From AVCC01 sp039920865 (GTDB taxonomy: Bacteria; Pseudomonadota; Gammaproteobacteria; Burkholderiales; Burkholderiaceae_D): 23,219 nt of DNA. The stretch is from contig JBDSCZ010000245.1 in NCBI GenBank assembly GCA_039920865.1, forward strand, positions 1 to 23,219, read 5' to 3'. The position numbers and the translations under genes were made by a program. Below the pieces are notes generated by a model. The model was not told the origin of the DNA, did not search any database, and saw only the letters and a list, made by a program, of their open reading frames with translations. This document shows positions 13,586 through 21,784 of the stretch, one piece after another (within the stretch, counting starts at the first letter, position 1; every line of letters starts with the position of its first letter).

Positions 13586-15220
13586 ATGTATGAAAACACG
13601 CAATTTGATTACATTATTGTCGGTGCCGGATCGGCTGGCTGCGTACTTGCCAACCGGCTCAGTGCCGACCCGGATACCCGGGTGTGCTTGCTGGAAGCAG
13701 GTCCCGAAGATCACAGCGCTTTCCTTCATGTCCCGATGGGCATTGCGGTGCTGATGCAAACCAAAAAGCATAACTGGTGCTTCAATACCGAGCCGGAGCC
13801 GGAGCTTGGCGGCCGCAGCCTGTATTGGCCGCGCGGCAAGACCCTGGGCGGCAGCAGCGCGATCAATGCAATGATTTATATGCGCGGCGACGGTGCCGAT
13901 TACGATGCCTGGGCGGCGTTGGGCAATCGGGGCTGGGGCTGGAACGACCTGCTGCCCTTATTCAGGCAGCATGAAAACCGGGAGGCGAGTACTGGCATGG
14001 ACGCGCAGCATGGAACGGGCGGGCCGTTGCAGGTTGCGCCGCTGCGCGGCCACAATCCGTTGAGCGCGGCGTTTGTAGCGGCTGGAGTTGTCGCCGGCAT
14101 CCCGCGCAATGACGATTTCAATTGCGGCCCGCAACGCGAAGGAGTGGGGTTGCATGAAGTAACTCAGAAGGATGGTCGCCGCTGCAGCGCCGCCAGTGCG
14201 TTCCTGACGCCGGTGCGCTCGCGCCCAAACCTCAGCGTGCTCACCAACGCCGTGGCCACCAGAATTGAATTTTCCGGCAAGCGCGCAGTAGCCGTACATT
14301 TCCTGCACAACGGCGTGGCGCGTCGGTTGTGCGCCAGGCGGGAAATCATTCTCAGCGGCGGTGCAGTCAATTCGCCGCAGTTGCTGCTGCTCTCGGGGAT
14401 CGGGCCAGCCGCCGAGCTGGCGCGGCACCGGATCGCTGTGTTGCATGATTTGCCTGGAGTGGGCCAGAATCTGCAGGATCATCTCGATATTACCGTCATG
14501 TGCCGTAACAGCAGCCGGCAAGCGATCGGTTTTGCGTTGTCCTATATACCGACCGGCATTGCGGGATTTTTCAGGTACTTGTACCAAAGACAGGGTTTGC
14601 TGACCTCCAATCTGGCCGAAGCAGGCGGTTTTGCCAAGACTGATCCGACGTTGGCGCGGCCGGATATCCAATTCCATTTTTTGCCGACGTATCTGAACGA
14701 TCATGGCCGCAAGTTCATGTTCGGCTACGGCTACACGCTGCATGCGTGTCAGTTGCGTCCGAAGAGCCGCGGCCATATCGGCTTGCGCAGCGCCGACCCG
14801 CTGGATGCGCCGCGTATCGCGCCCAACTATTTAAGCCATCCCGACGACCGGGCGACCATGATTAACGCAGTACGGGTGTGCCGCCGTATTTTTGCCGCGG
14901 CGCCATTCGATGCGCACAATGGCGGCGAAGTCGCGCCGGGTGCGGCGGTTGCGAGCGACGACCAGATTCTGGCCGATATTCGACAGCGCGCAGAAACGAT
15001 TTACCATCCGGTGGGCACCTGCAAGATGGGCAATGATGCGATGGCCGTGGTCGATGCGCGGCTGCGCGTGCACGGACTGGAAGGCTTGCGGGTCGCCGAT
15101 GCATCGATCATGCCGACGCTGATCGGCGGCAATACCAATGCACCATCGATGGTAATCGGCGAAAAGGCAGCGCAAATGATATTGGAAGATTTCATGGACA
15201 TCGAAAGGGTGAGCGCATGA
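13586..15220 (+). CDS. GMC-family FAD-dependent alcohol oxidoreductase
   Basis: This 544-residue flavoprotein belongs to the glucose-methanol-choline family and should oxidise a primary alcohol to an aldehyde. DYIIVGAGSAGCVLANRLS is the FAD-binding start (GAGSAG 13-18), WPRGKTLGGSSAINAM is the first GMC signature, and SGGAVNSPQLLLLSGIGP the second. The catalytic pair is His474 (YHPVGTC) and Asn518 (GGNTNAPS), 44 residues apart as in choline oxidase. The ATG at 13586 is chosen because AAAGGAAA precedes it. It is closest in look to AlkJ and choline-dehydrogenase-like enzymes, but the substrate is not readable. The next gene overlaps by four bases and encodes an aldehyde dehydrogenase. Confidence 0.93.
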   Translation: MYENTQFDYIIVGAGSAGCVLANRLSADPDTRVCLLEAGPEDHSAFLHVPMGIAVLMQTKKHNWCFNTEPEPELGGRSLYWPRGKTLGGSSAINAMIYMRGDGADYDAWAALGNRGWGWNDLLPLFRQHENREASTGMDAQHGTGGPLQVAPLRGHNPLSAAFVAAGVVAGIPRNDDFNCGPQREGVGLHEVTQKDGRRCSAASAFLTPVRSRPNLSVLTNAVATRIEFSGKRAVAVHFLHNGVARRLCARREIILSGGAVNSPQLLLLSGIGPAAELARHRIAVLHDLPGVGQNLQDHLDITVMCRNSSRQAIGFALSYIPTGIAGFFRYLYQRQGLLTSNLAEAGGFAKTDPTLARPDIQFHFLPTYLNDHGRKFMFGYGYTLHACQLRPKSRGHIGLRSADPLDAPRIAPNYLSHPDDRATMINAVRVCRRIFAAAPFDAHNGGEVAPGAAVASDDQILADIRQRAETIYHPVGTCKMGNDAMAVVDARLRVHGLEGLRVADASIMPTLIGGNTNAPSMVIGEKAAQMILEDFMDIERVSA

Positions 15221-16680
15221 AGAATGCGATACCGGCAAAGCCAGTGACAGAGGATGTCGCAAACCGGGATGCGACTCGCCGTACCGAAATCGCGCGAATT
15301 TTTGAGGCCCAGCGTGAAACCGCACTCCGGTGGCGCACTTCGAGCGCAGCGCAGCGCATCCTCAGGATTCGCCGATTGCACGATGCAGTGCTTGATTGGC
15401 GGGGGCGTATCGAGCAGGCTGGCTTCAAGGATTTCCGCAAGCCGCCAGAGGAAGTCGCTCTGGCCGAACTGATGCCCGTCATTGCCGAGGCGCGCGACGC
15501 CATGCGGTCGTTGCGCACATGGATGCGACCCAGGCATGTGATGCCCAGCCGGATGATGCTGGGTACCCGCAGCTGGATCAGGCCAGAGCCGAAAGGGCGT
15601 TGCCTTATCATTTCACCCTGGAATTACCCGCTCAACCTGACACTGGGGCCGCTGGTGTCCTGTCTGGCTGCGGGCAACACCGCTATCATCAAACCGTCCG
15701 AAATGACGCCGCATCTGTCCGCCGTCATGGCCGGGATCATCGCCGAGCTGTTCCCCGAGAATGAAGTTGCGCTGCTGCAGGGCGACGCCACGCTTGCCAG
15801 CGCGTTGCTGGAACTGCCGTTCGACCATATTTTCTTTACCGGTTCGCCTGCCATCGGCAAAGTTGTCATGGCCGCCGCCGCCCGGAACCTCAGCTCGGTG
15901 ACGCTGGAGCTGGGTGGCAAATCCCCTACTATCGTGGACGCCGACGCCGATGTGCGACTGGCCGCGCGCGCCACGATCTGGGGCAAGTTCAGCAATAACG
16001 GCCAAACCTGCATTGCCCCTGACCATGTGTATGTCCACGCGTCGGTCAAGGATGCGTTTTCTCAAGAATGCGTATTGGCGCTGACTGCATCCTACGGCGC
16101 AACCGCGCAGCAGCAACTTGACAGCCTGATGCTGGCGCGGGTGGTCGATACGCGCCATACCGGGCGTATCGCAGCATTGCTCGACGATGCAACGGCGCGC
16201 GGCGCGCGCGTGCTGTTCGGCGGCGCAGTGCAGCTGGCCGATTGCTTTGTGCAGCCGACTTTGCTCACGGATGTTCCCGCCGACGCCAGCATCATGCAGG
16301 AAGAAATCTTCGGCCCGGTATTGCCGATCATCGCCTTCGACGATCTGGAGCAGGTCATTGGACGGATTAATGCGCAGCCCAAACCGCTGGCGTTGTATAT
16401 CTGGGGCAAAAACCGGCAGCGCATCAAGCAGGTGCTGGATAACACCAGTGCCGGCGGCAGCTGCATCAATGATTGCATGGTGCAATATCTGCATGGGCAT
16501 CTGCCCTTTGGCGGCGTCAATCATTCGGGAATCGGCAGCGCCCACGGCTGGCATGGTTTCAAGGCGTTTTCGCACGAACGCCCGATCGTGCATACACGGC
16601 TACACATGGCGCGCATGTTTTTTCCACCCTACGGCAAGATGACGCGCCGCATCCTGAATCTTATGTTGCGGATACTATGA
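15217..16680 (+). CDS. Class 3-like aldehyde dehydrogenase (coniferyl-aldehyde dehydrogenase type)
   Basis: This 487-residue NAD(P)-dependent enzyme oxidises an aldehyde to a carboxylic acid. ISPWNYPLNLTLGPLVSCLAAG leads into IKPSE (cofactor binding), FFTGSPAIGK follows, Glu231 lies in LELGGKSP and the catalytic Cys265 in NGQTCIAPD; EEIFGPVLPI is the late signature. The C-terminus ends in an amphipathic, hydrophobic tail (ILNLMLRIL) of the type seen in membrane-associated class 3 enzymes. It overlaps the GMC gene by four bases (ATGA), so the two are translationally coupled and very probably act in sequence. Coniferyl aldehyde and long-chain aldehydes are both possible substrates. Confidence 0.93.
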   Translation: MKNAIPAKPVTEDVANRDATRRTEIARIFEAQRETALRWRTSSAAQRILRIRRLHDAVLDWRGRIEQAGFKDFRKPPEEVALAELMPVIAEARDAMRSLRTWMRPRHVMPSRMMLGTRSWIRPEPKGRCLIISPWNYPLNLTLGPLVSCLAAGNTAIIKPSEMTPHLSAVMAGIIAELFPENEVALLQGDATLASALLELPFDHIFFTGSPAIGKVVMAAAARNLSSVTLELGGKSPTIVDADADVRLAARATIWGKFSNNGQTCIAPDHVYVHASVKDAFSQECVLALTASYGATAQQQLDSLMLARVVDTRHTGRIAALLDDATARGARVLFGGAVQLADCFVQPTLLTDVPADASIMQEEIFGPVLPIIAFDDLEQVIGRINAQPKPLALYIWGKNRQRIKQVLDNTSAGGSCINDCMVQYLHGHLPFGGVNHSGIGSAHGWHGFKAFSHERPIVHTRLHMARMFFPPYGKMTRRILNLMLRIL

Positions 16681-16704
16681 ATATGAGATTTTGGTTTACA
16701 TATG

Positions 16705-16762
16705 GAGTATGTCATTAAATGGCATAGTTCCCGCATGTAACATGTGCGGGTATAAATAATAC
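16705..16762 (+). repeat. Dispersed 58-bp intergenic element, copy 5
   Basis: It starts GAGTATG, has TTCCCGCAT with CCGCA at position 27, CGGGTATAAATA at 43-54, and ends ATAC at position 58 (16762). CCCGCA (16730-16735) and TGCGGG (16745-16750) form a 6-bp stem. It lies between the convergent aldehyde dehydrogenase and flavin reductase genes, so this copy cannot be a promoter of either. Confidence 0.65.
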
Positions 16763-16773
16763 AATCCCCTGTA

Positions 16774-17289
16774 TCATTTCTTGACTGGGTCCACTCCGAT
16801 GAACTGGCCGCCATGGAATATCAGCGCTGGCTGCGGATATGCTTCACACCGTTCGACCTCGCCGACAAAAATCACATGGTCGCCTTCCGGATAGCGGCTG
16901 CGGTTATGGCATTCGAACCAGGCTGATACGCCTTTCAGGATCGGATTGCCGGTACGCGACAATGTGTAATCAACGCCTTCGAAGCGGTTTTTGATCGGTC
17001 GGGAGAAACGTTCCGCCAGCGCGGCCTGATTCAGCGCCAGCACATTGATCACATAGTGCGAATTGCCGCTGAATGCCTCCATGCTGCTGGCGCGATTGCC
17101 CAAACTCCACAGCACCAGCGGCGGTTCGAGCGAAACCGAATTGAAGGAGCTGGCGGTCAATCCCAGTAAAGTGCCATCGGACAAGCGCGTAGTAACGACG
17201 GTCACGCCGGTGGCAAACTGCGACAGTGCGTGGCGAAAATGGGGCGTGTCAAATTCACGCGATAGAGCGCGGGCGGAGCGTGTATTCAT
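16774..17289 (-). CDS. Flavin reductase-like FMN-binding protein
   Basis: This 171-residue protein matches the short-chain flavin reductase family (HpaC/RutF-like), which reduces FMN or FAD with NAD(P)H and supplies it to a partner monooxygenase. Marks are FATGVTVVTTR (25-35), GLTASSFNSVSLEPPLVL (43-60) for flavin binding, SHYVINVLALNQAALAERFS, and a C-terminal HVIFVGEVERCE with the histidine typical of the family. No partner monooxygenase lies nearby. The gene is convergent with the aldehyde dehydrogenase and divergent from msrA across 140 bases, where CCAGGA and TCCTGG form a short inverted repeat near its start. The ribosome site is weak. Confidence 0.9.
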   Translation of the reverse strand: MNTRSARALSREFDTPHFRHALSQFATGVTVVTTRLSDGTLLGLTASSFNSVSLEPPLVLWSLGNRASSMEAFSGNSHYVINVLALNQAALAERFSRPIKNRFEGVDYTLSRTGNPILKGVSAWFECHNRSRYPEGDHVIFVGEVERCEAYPQPALIFHGGQFIGVDPVKK

Positions 17290-17429
17290 CGGTTATCCAG
17301 GAAGTTTCAAACATTATCCTGGAAACGGCGCGGTAGTGCTCATTGCGATGATGGATGATTGCAAGCAGTACCAGGCAGTTTGGGCTAAAGTCTGCTGTAG
17401 GACAGTGCGGAAAGTAAAGGGAGATAAAA

Positions 17430-17960
17430 ATGACAATCGAAATCGCAACACTGGGTGGTGGATGCTTCTGGTGCCTGGAAGCCGTGTATCAGGAATTGAA
17501 CGGCGTGCTGCAGGTCGAGTCCGGTTATAGCGGCGGCCATCTGCCGAACCCGACCTATGCACAAGTCTGTGAAGGCAGCACCGGCCATGCAGAAGTGGTT
17601 CGGATTACGTTTGATACCACCGTAGTGAATTATCGTGAAATATTGGAGATTTTCTTTACCATCCATGATCCGACTACGCTGAATCGACAAGGAAACGATA
17701 GCGGCACCCAATATCGCTCGGTCATTTATTTCCATTCTGTGCAACAGAAGGATACGGCCAAGTGCGTGATCAAAGAGATGGCGAATGTGTGGGACGCGCC
17801 TATCGTGACCGAACTGTGCCCGGAGCAGCCCTATTACAAGGCGGAAGAAAGTCATCAGAATTATTTCCGCCAGCATCCCGATCAGGGTTATTGCGCATTT
17901 GTGGTGGTGCCGAAACTGGACAAGTTCAGGAAAATTTTCGCCAGCAAGAGCAAGTCCTGA
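17430..17960 (+). CDS. msrA: Peptide methionine-(S)-sulfoxide reductase
   Basis: This 176-residue enzyme reduces methionine-S-sulfoxide in damaged proteins. GGGCFWCLEAVY holds the catalytic Cys12 and Cys15, YSGG and the GHAEVVRITFD stretch follow, and GNDSGTQYRSVIYF is the substrate-binding segment. The C-terminal part resembles the compact form with YCAFVVVPKLDKFRK. GGGAG precedes the ATG. The HIT gene begins seven bases after the stop, so the two are one transcript. The divergent flavin reductase does not obviously supply it, since MsrA uses thioredoxin. Confidence 0.96.
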   Translation: MTIEIATLGGGCFWCLEAVYQELNGVLQVESGYSGGHLPNPTYAQVCEGSTGHAEVVRITFDTTVVNYREILEIFFTIHDPTTLNRQGNDSGTQYRSVIYFHSVQQKDTAKCVIKEMANVWDAPIVTELCPEQPYYKAEESHQNYFRQHPDQGYCAFVVVPKLDKFRKIFASKSKS

Positions 17961-17967
17961 GGATGTC

Positions 17968-18372
17968 ATGACGACTATTTTCGAGAAAATTTACAGCGGC
18001 GAGATTCCCGGCGTAAAAATCTATGAGGATGCGCTGGTCTTTGCATTCATGGATGCCGGGCAGGTCAATCCGGGGCATGTGCTGGTAGCGACCAAAAAGC
18101 CGTATGAGACGCTGCTGGATGCCGATGAGGAGTCGGTCGTTGCGCTGATGCGTGCCGCGCATAAAATCGCCAAGGCGATCCAGATTGCCTTTCAACCGGA
18201 AGGTATTACCCTTTTGCAAACGAACAAACCGGCCGGTTGGCAGACTGTGCCGCATCTGCATATGCACGTGGTGCCGCGCTTTTTGAATGATGGCGCAGCG
18301 CTGACCTGGCCGCGCAATGATCCTGGTATTGAGAAAATGCGGGAATACGCAGAGAAAATAAATGTGATTTAG
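17968..18372 (+). CDS. HIT-family nucleotide hydrolase
   Basis: This 134-residue protein is a histidine-triad hydrolase that acts on nucleoside phosphoramidates or dinucleotides. The motif HLHMHVVPR places the triad at His96, His98 and His100, with the nucleophile in the centre, and FAFMDAGQVNPGHVLVATKK is the conserved N-terminal stretch. The ATG at 17968 is preceded by GAGGA and gives standard length. It follows msrA by seven bases and converges on cfa, whose end lies 23 bases away. Confidence 0.93.
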   Translation: MTTIFEKIYSGEIPGVKIYEDALVFAFMDAGQVNPGHVLVATKKPYETLLDADEESVVALMRAAHKIAKAIQIAFQPEGITLLQTNKPAGWQTVPHLHMHVVPRFLNDGAALTWPRNDPGIEKMREYAEKINVI

Positions 18373-18395
18373 CGAAGTGCAATTTTTTAGAAAGC

Positions 18396-19598
18396 CTATC
18401 GGTAAATATACTTGCGCGACCAGGGCAGTGCGGATGCATCCCTGCCTGCCTTACTGCACACCACCTGATACAGCGATATCCAGTCATGCGTGAAGGCATG
18501 GGCGCAGCCTGCCAGGTAGACGCGCCAGATGCGGTAATGCTTGTCGTCGGTCAGCATTTTGATCTGATCGGCATGCGCTTCGAAATTGTCGGCCCAGATG
18601 CTGCAGGTACGGGCGTAATGCCGGCGCAAATTTTCAACGTCGAGCACCTCCAGCCCGCCTTCCTGCATGGTTTTGAGCACGAGTCCGATGTGCGGCAACT
18701 CGCCCTGCGGGAAAACATATTTTTCGATGAATTCACCACCGCCATACGCTGTTTCGCCGCTATTGGGGTCGGTTGACGTGATGCCGTGATTCATGGCCAG
18801 TCCATCTTCCGCGAGCAGGCTGCAGATTTTGGTGAAATAGTCCGGTAGGTGATTCAGGCCGACATGCTCGAACATGCCGACGCTGGTGATGCGGTCGAAG
18901 CTACCGCTGAGATCGCGGTAATCCTGCAGGCGGATTTCAATCCGGTTGGCAAGGCCAGCCTGTTCGACCCGTTCTCTCGCGAGTGCATGCTGGTTTTCGG
19001 ATAAGGTGACACCGACACAATTGGCGCCGAATTTTTCCGCTGCACGCAGCACCAGCGCACCCCAGCCGCAACCGATATCGAGCAGGGTTTGACCGGGTTT
19101 GAGCTGGATTTTGGTTAAAATGTGATCGATTTTTTTCAGCTGCGCGGCGGCCAGATCTTCGTCGCCGTGTTCAAAGTAGGCGCAGGAATACACCAGGTTT
19201 TCATCCAGCCATGTTTCGTAAAATGCATTCGATACATCGTAGTGGTAGCGGATTGCCTCGGCATCGTCCTGCTTGTCATGCCGGAATGTTCTTGCGAGGC
19301 GGACAAGTTTGCTTGCAGGTTTGTGGATATGGCTGGCCAGCGTGCTGCCGATGCGGATGATTTCCGCCGCATGGCCTTCTATCTCGATTTTGCCTTCGAC
19401 ATAGGCTTCGCCCAGGCTTGCCAGGGACGGTGTCAGCAGGTAGTTGATGGCGGAGGAGTGCGGCACCCGGATGGTGACATCGGGATGCCCGGTACTGAAA
19501 TCAAACTGTTGCCCGTTCCATAATTCCAGCCGTAGCGGAAGCGCGGATCGATTGCGGATATCCTCGACCCATTGCGTCAGTTTTTTTTCCCAAAACAC
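18396..19598 (-). CDS. cfa: Cyclopropane-fatty-acyl-phospholipid synthase
   Basis: This enzyme of about 400 residues adds a methylene group from S-adenosylmethionine to double bonds of membrane phospholipids, a change linked to stationary phase and stress. Family marks are the N-terminal lipid-binding region, HYDVSNAFYETWLDENLVYSCAYF (119-142), the SAM site LLDIGCGWGALV (172-183), GVTLSENQ, and SVGMFEHVG. The start is best set at the GTG at 19598: GGAGGTGATC, a ten-base match to the 16S rRNA 3' end, ends right before it. A GTG two codons upstream lies inside that sequence. The C-terminus is complete. Confidence 0.95.
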   Translation of the reverse strand: MFWEKKLTQWVEDIRNRSALPLRLELWNGQQFDFSTGHPDVTIRVPHSSAINYLLTPSLASLGEAYVEGKIEIEGHAAEIIRIGSTLASHIHKPASKLVRLARTFRHDKQDDAEAIRYHYDVSNAFYETWLDENLVYSCAYFEHGDEDLAAAQLKKIDHILTKIQLKPGQTLLDIGCGWGALVLRAAEKFGANCVGVTLSENQHALARERVEQAGLANRIEIRLQDYRDLSGSFDRITSVGMFEHVGLNHLPDYFTKICSLLAEDGLAMNHGITSTDPNSGETAYGGGEFIEKYVFPQGELPHIGLVLKTMQEGGLEVLDVENLRRHYARTCSIWADNFEAHADQIKMLTDDKHYRIWRVYLAGCAHAFTHDWISLYQVVCSKAGRDASALPWSRKYIYR

Positions 19599-19637
19599 GA
19601 TCACCTCCGTGTAGCTGAGTCAGTACCACCTTGCTTT

Positions 19638-19654
19638 GCACCCATCCCGGGTGC
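19638..19654 (-). terminator. Hairpin after pdxH
   Basis: GCACCC and GGGTGC form a 6-bp GC stem with a 5-base loop, 6 bases beyond the pdxH stop on the minus strand. No T-run follows, so it may stabilise the mRNA end rather than terminate. Confidence 0.35.
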
Positions 19655-19660
19655 GTGGGT

Positions 19661-20296
19661 TTACGGTTGCAGTCTTATCCTGTCCCATCTGCCATCGGTC
19701 TGCAGCGTGAAAGCGATGCGATCATGTAGCCGGGAACTGCGGCCTTGCCAGAATTCGATATAGTCCGGCACCAGGCGGTAGCCGCCCCAATGCTCCGGAC
19801 GAGGCGGATGCTCGCCGTGTTGCGCCTCGGCAGCGGCATAGCGCGTTTCCAGCACCTGGCGGCTGGCAATCGGTTCGCTTTGGGATGAGGCGATTGCGCC
19901 GATCCGGCTGCCAAGCGGGCGGCTCTGGAAGTAGGCATCATTTTCATCTGCAGAAATACGTTCGACGCGGCCCTCGATGCGAACTTGTCGTTCCAGGCCG
20001 ATCCAATAGAATAGCAATGCGGCATACTGGTTTTGCTGCAGTTCGTGCCCCTTGCGGCTTGCATAGTTGGTAAACCAGGAAAATCCGCGTTGATCGAACT
20101 CCTTGATCAGCACGATGCGCGAGGAAGGCCGGCCATCGGCGGCCACTGTCGCCAGGCTCATTGCATTGGCTTCCGGTACTTCCGCGGTGATCGCTTCATC
20201 GAACCACTTCTTGAATTGTGCAATCGGGTCGGCCGCAACATCCGACTCCGACATGCTGGCCTGACTGTATTCTTTCCGTAAATCTGCTATCGACAT
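19661..20296 (-). CDS. pdxH: Pyridoxamine 5'-phosphate oxidase
   Basis: This 211-residue FMN enzyme oxidises pyridoxine or pyridoxamine 5'-phosphate to pyridoxal 5'-phosphate, the cofactor used for example by IlvE. Marks are ADLRKEY at the N-terminus, AMSLATVAADGRPSSRIVLIKEFD, TNYASRKGHEL, LFYWIGLERQVRIEGRVE (FMN and phosphate contacts), SRPLGSRIGA, and the C-terminal EFWQGRSSRLHDR signature. AGGA is six bases before the ATG at 20296. An ATG at 20302 overlaps the hemerythrin stop by four bases and would add two residues; both are possible. It is cotranscribed with the hemerythrin-like gene. Confidence 0.95.
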   Translation of the reverse strand: MSIADLRKEYSQASMSESDVAADPIAQFKKWFDEAITAEVPEANAMSLATVAADGRPSSRIVLIKEFDQRGFSWFTNYASRKGHELQQNQYAALLFYWIGLERQVRIEGRVERISADENDAYFQSRPLGSRIGAIASSQSEPIASRQVLETRYAAAEAQHGEHPPRPEHWGGYRLVPDYIEFWQGRSSRLHDRIAFTLQTDGRWDRIRLQP

Positions 20297-20298
20297 CT

Positions 20299-20859
20299 TC
20301 ATTCCTGGTTATTGAGTGTAATTCCGCGACGCATCTGCATCGCTTTGCCTAATTGTGCCATCTGCTCTGCACTGAACAGGCGCATTGCCATCGGTGCGAT
20401 GTGGGTTTCCTCCTTTTGCATGTGGCTAGCATACAGTTCGGCGAATCGGCTCACATCCTGCTCCAGCAGAGGGCTACCGGTGCTGGCATTTTCGCCTGTA
20501 GCGATACCTTGCAATTGCCGGTCAAGTACTTGCCATGCGGCATCCATTTGTTGGTGTTCCTGCAGAATCAGCGGCAATAATTGCTGCAATAATATTGCAT
20601 CGTCTCCTGCTGCCGATGCCTGCAGCATTGGCAGCAGGTCATTTTCTTCGTCCGCATGGTGGTTGGGTGCCGCTTTATTAAAATACTGCAATATGGATTT
20701 TGCGGCTTGTTGCGCATCAATATCCGCGCCATGGCGGGGCAGATGCGACAACAGTCTTTGCATGGTGCTGATTTGTTTGCGGATGCGATCATGGCAGTGC
20801 TTGAGCACTGCAATCGGCTGATCGAAGCCGGGGACTGGCGTGAATAATGCGTCTTGCAT
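20299..20859 (-). CDS. Hemerythrin-like HHE-domain protein
   Basis: This 186-residue protein belongs to the hemerythrin HHE cation-binding family, which holds a di-iron centre in a four-helix bundle and binds oxygen or senses redox state or NO. Candidate iron ligands are His21 or His23 (LKHCHDR), His67/His68 with Glu71 or Glu72 (NHHADEEN), His102 (QEHQQMD), and His146 with Glu150 (SHMQKEETH). Its stop overlaps the possible upstream start of pdxH. Promoters for it and the divergent tcdA must lie in the 80-base AT-rich gap at 20860-20939. Precise role unknown. Confidence 0.88.
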   Translation of the reverse strand: MQDALFTPVPGFDQPIAVLKHCHDRIRKQISTMQRLLSHLPRHGADIDAQQAAKSILQYFNKAAPNHHADEENDLLPMLQASAAGDDAILLQQLLPLILQEHQQMDAAWQVLDRQLQGIATGENASTGSPLLEQDVSRFAELYASHMQKEETHIAPMAMRLFSAEQMAQLGKAMQMRRGITLNNQE

Positions 20860-20939
20860 GGCGCTACCCTATATTTGAGTTTTTAGTGTACATAAAGCTT
20901 GGACACTGATTTTATTGCAGTTTCACTTAAAATGACGCA

Positions 20940-21779
20940 ATGAACAGAATAATCGAACTTGTAACACCAGCGCCTGTGGATGACATTGATTTCGAGCGCC
21001 GTTTCGGCGGCATCGCACGCTTGTATGGCGCTGCAGCGCTACCGCGCTTTCGGGCCGCGCGAGTTTGCGTGGTCGGCGTCGGCGGCGTCGGCTCCTGGGC
21101 GGTGGAGGCTTTGGCGCGCAGCGCTATCGGGCACCTGACTCTGATCGACCTTGATAATGTCGCGGAATCGAATATCAATCGCCAGATTCAGGCTTTGTCG
21201 ACAACCCTGGGTCAGGCCAAGGTTACCGCACTGGCACAACGGATAGAACTGATCAATCCGTATTGCCGCGTCACCGAAGTCGAGGATTTCGTCACGCCCG
21301 ACAACCTCGATACGATGATAGGCGCGCATGACTTCGATTACGTGATCGATGCGATCGACAACGTACGAGCCAAGTCGGCGCTGATTGCCTATTGCAGCGC
21401 GCACGCAATACCTTTGATTACCATCGGCAGTGCTGGCGGGCAGATCGATCCGACCAAGATCGAGGTGCGCGACCTTGCCCGAACCGAGCAGGAACCGTTG
21501 CTGGCGAAAGTCAGGAAACTGTTGCGCGCCCAGCATGGTTTTCCGCGCGGCGCCAAAAACAAATTCGGCATCGATGCGGTATTCTCGACCGAGCCTTTGC
21601 GCTTTCCCGAAAGTAAAGACAGCTGCGAGGTGGGGAGCGGCAAGAAGGACGACAGCGCCGGAATCACCGGCCTCAATTGCGCCGGATTCGGTTCGGCTAT
21701 GGTGGTCACCGCATCGTTTGGACTGGTGGCGGCGGCACACGTGTTGCGCAAGGTTGCCGAGGCCATAGTATTGGATTAA
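20940..21779 (+). CDS. tcdA: tRNA threonylcarbamoyladenosine dehydratase
   Basis: This 279-residue E1-like (ThiF/MoeB fold) enzyme cyclises t6A at position 37 of tRNAs to ct6A in an ATP-dependent reaction. RFGGIARLYG opens the domain, VCVVGVGGVGSWAVEALAR (GVGGVG 46-51) binds ATP, NINRQIQAL and NPYCRVTEVEDFVTPDN follow as in Escherichia coli TcdA, and VIDAIDNVRAKSALIAYC, GSAGGQIDPT and FSTEPLRFP complete the match. It ends five bases before the convergent thpR stop. It acts downstream of Sua5, also in this window. Formerly called CsdL/YgdL. Confidence 0.94.
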   Translation: MNRIIELVTPAPVDDIDFERRFGGIARLYGAAALPRFRAARVCVVGVGGVGSWAVEALARSAIGHLTLIDLDNVAESNINRQIQALSTTLGQAKVTALAQRIELINPYCRVTEVEDFVTPDNLDTMIGAHDFDYVIDAIDNVRAKSALIAYCSAHAIPLITIGSAGGQIDPTKIEVRDLARTEQEPLLAKVRKLLRAQHGFPRGAKNKFGIDAVFSTEPLRFPESKDSCEVGSGKKDDSAGITGLNCAGFGSAMVVTASFGLVAAAHVLRKVAEAIVLD

Positions 21780-21784
21780 TGGCT

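Noticed and set aside
89..16762. The dispersed elements as a CRISPR array or as promoters
   Set aside because: Copies are kilobases apart without spacers of even length, and one lies between convergent genes with orientation not tied to the neighbouring gene.
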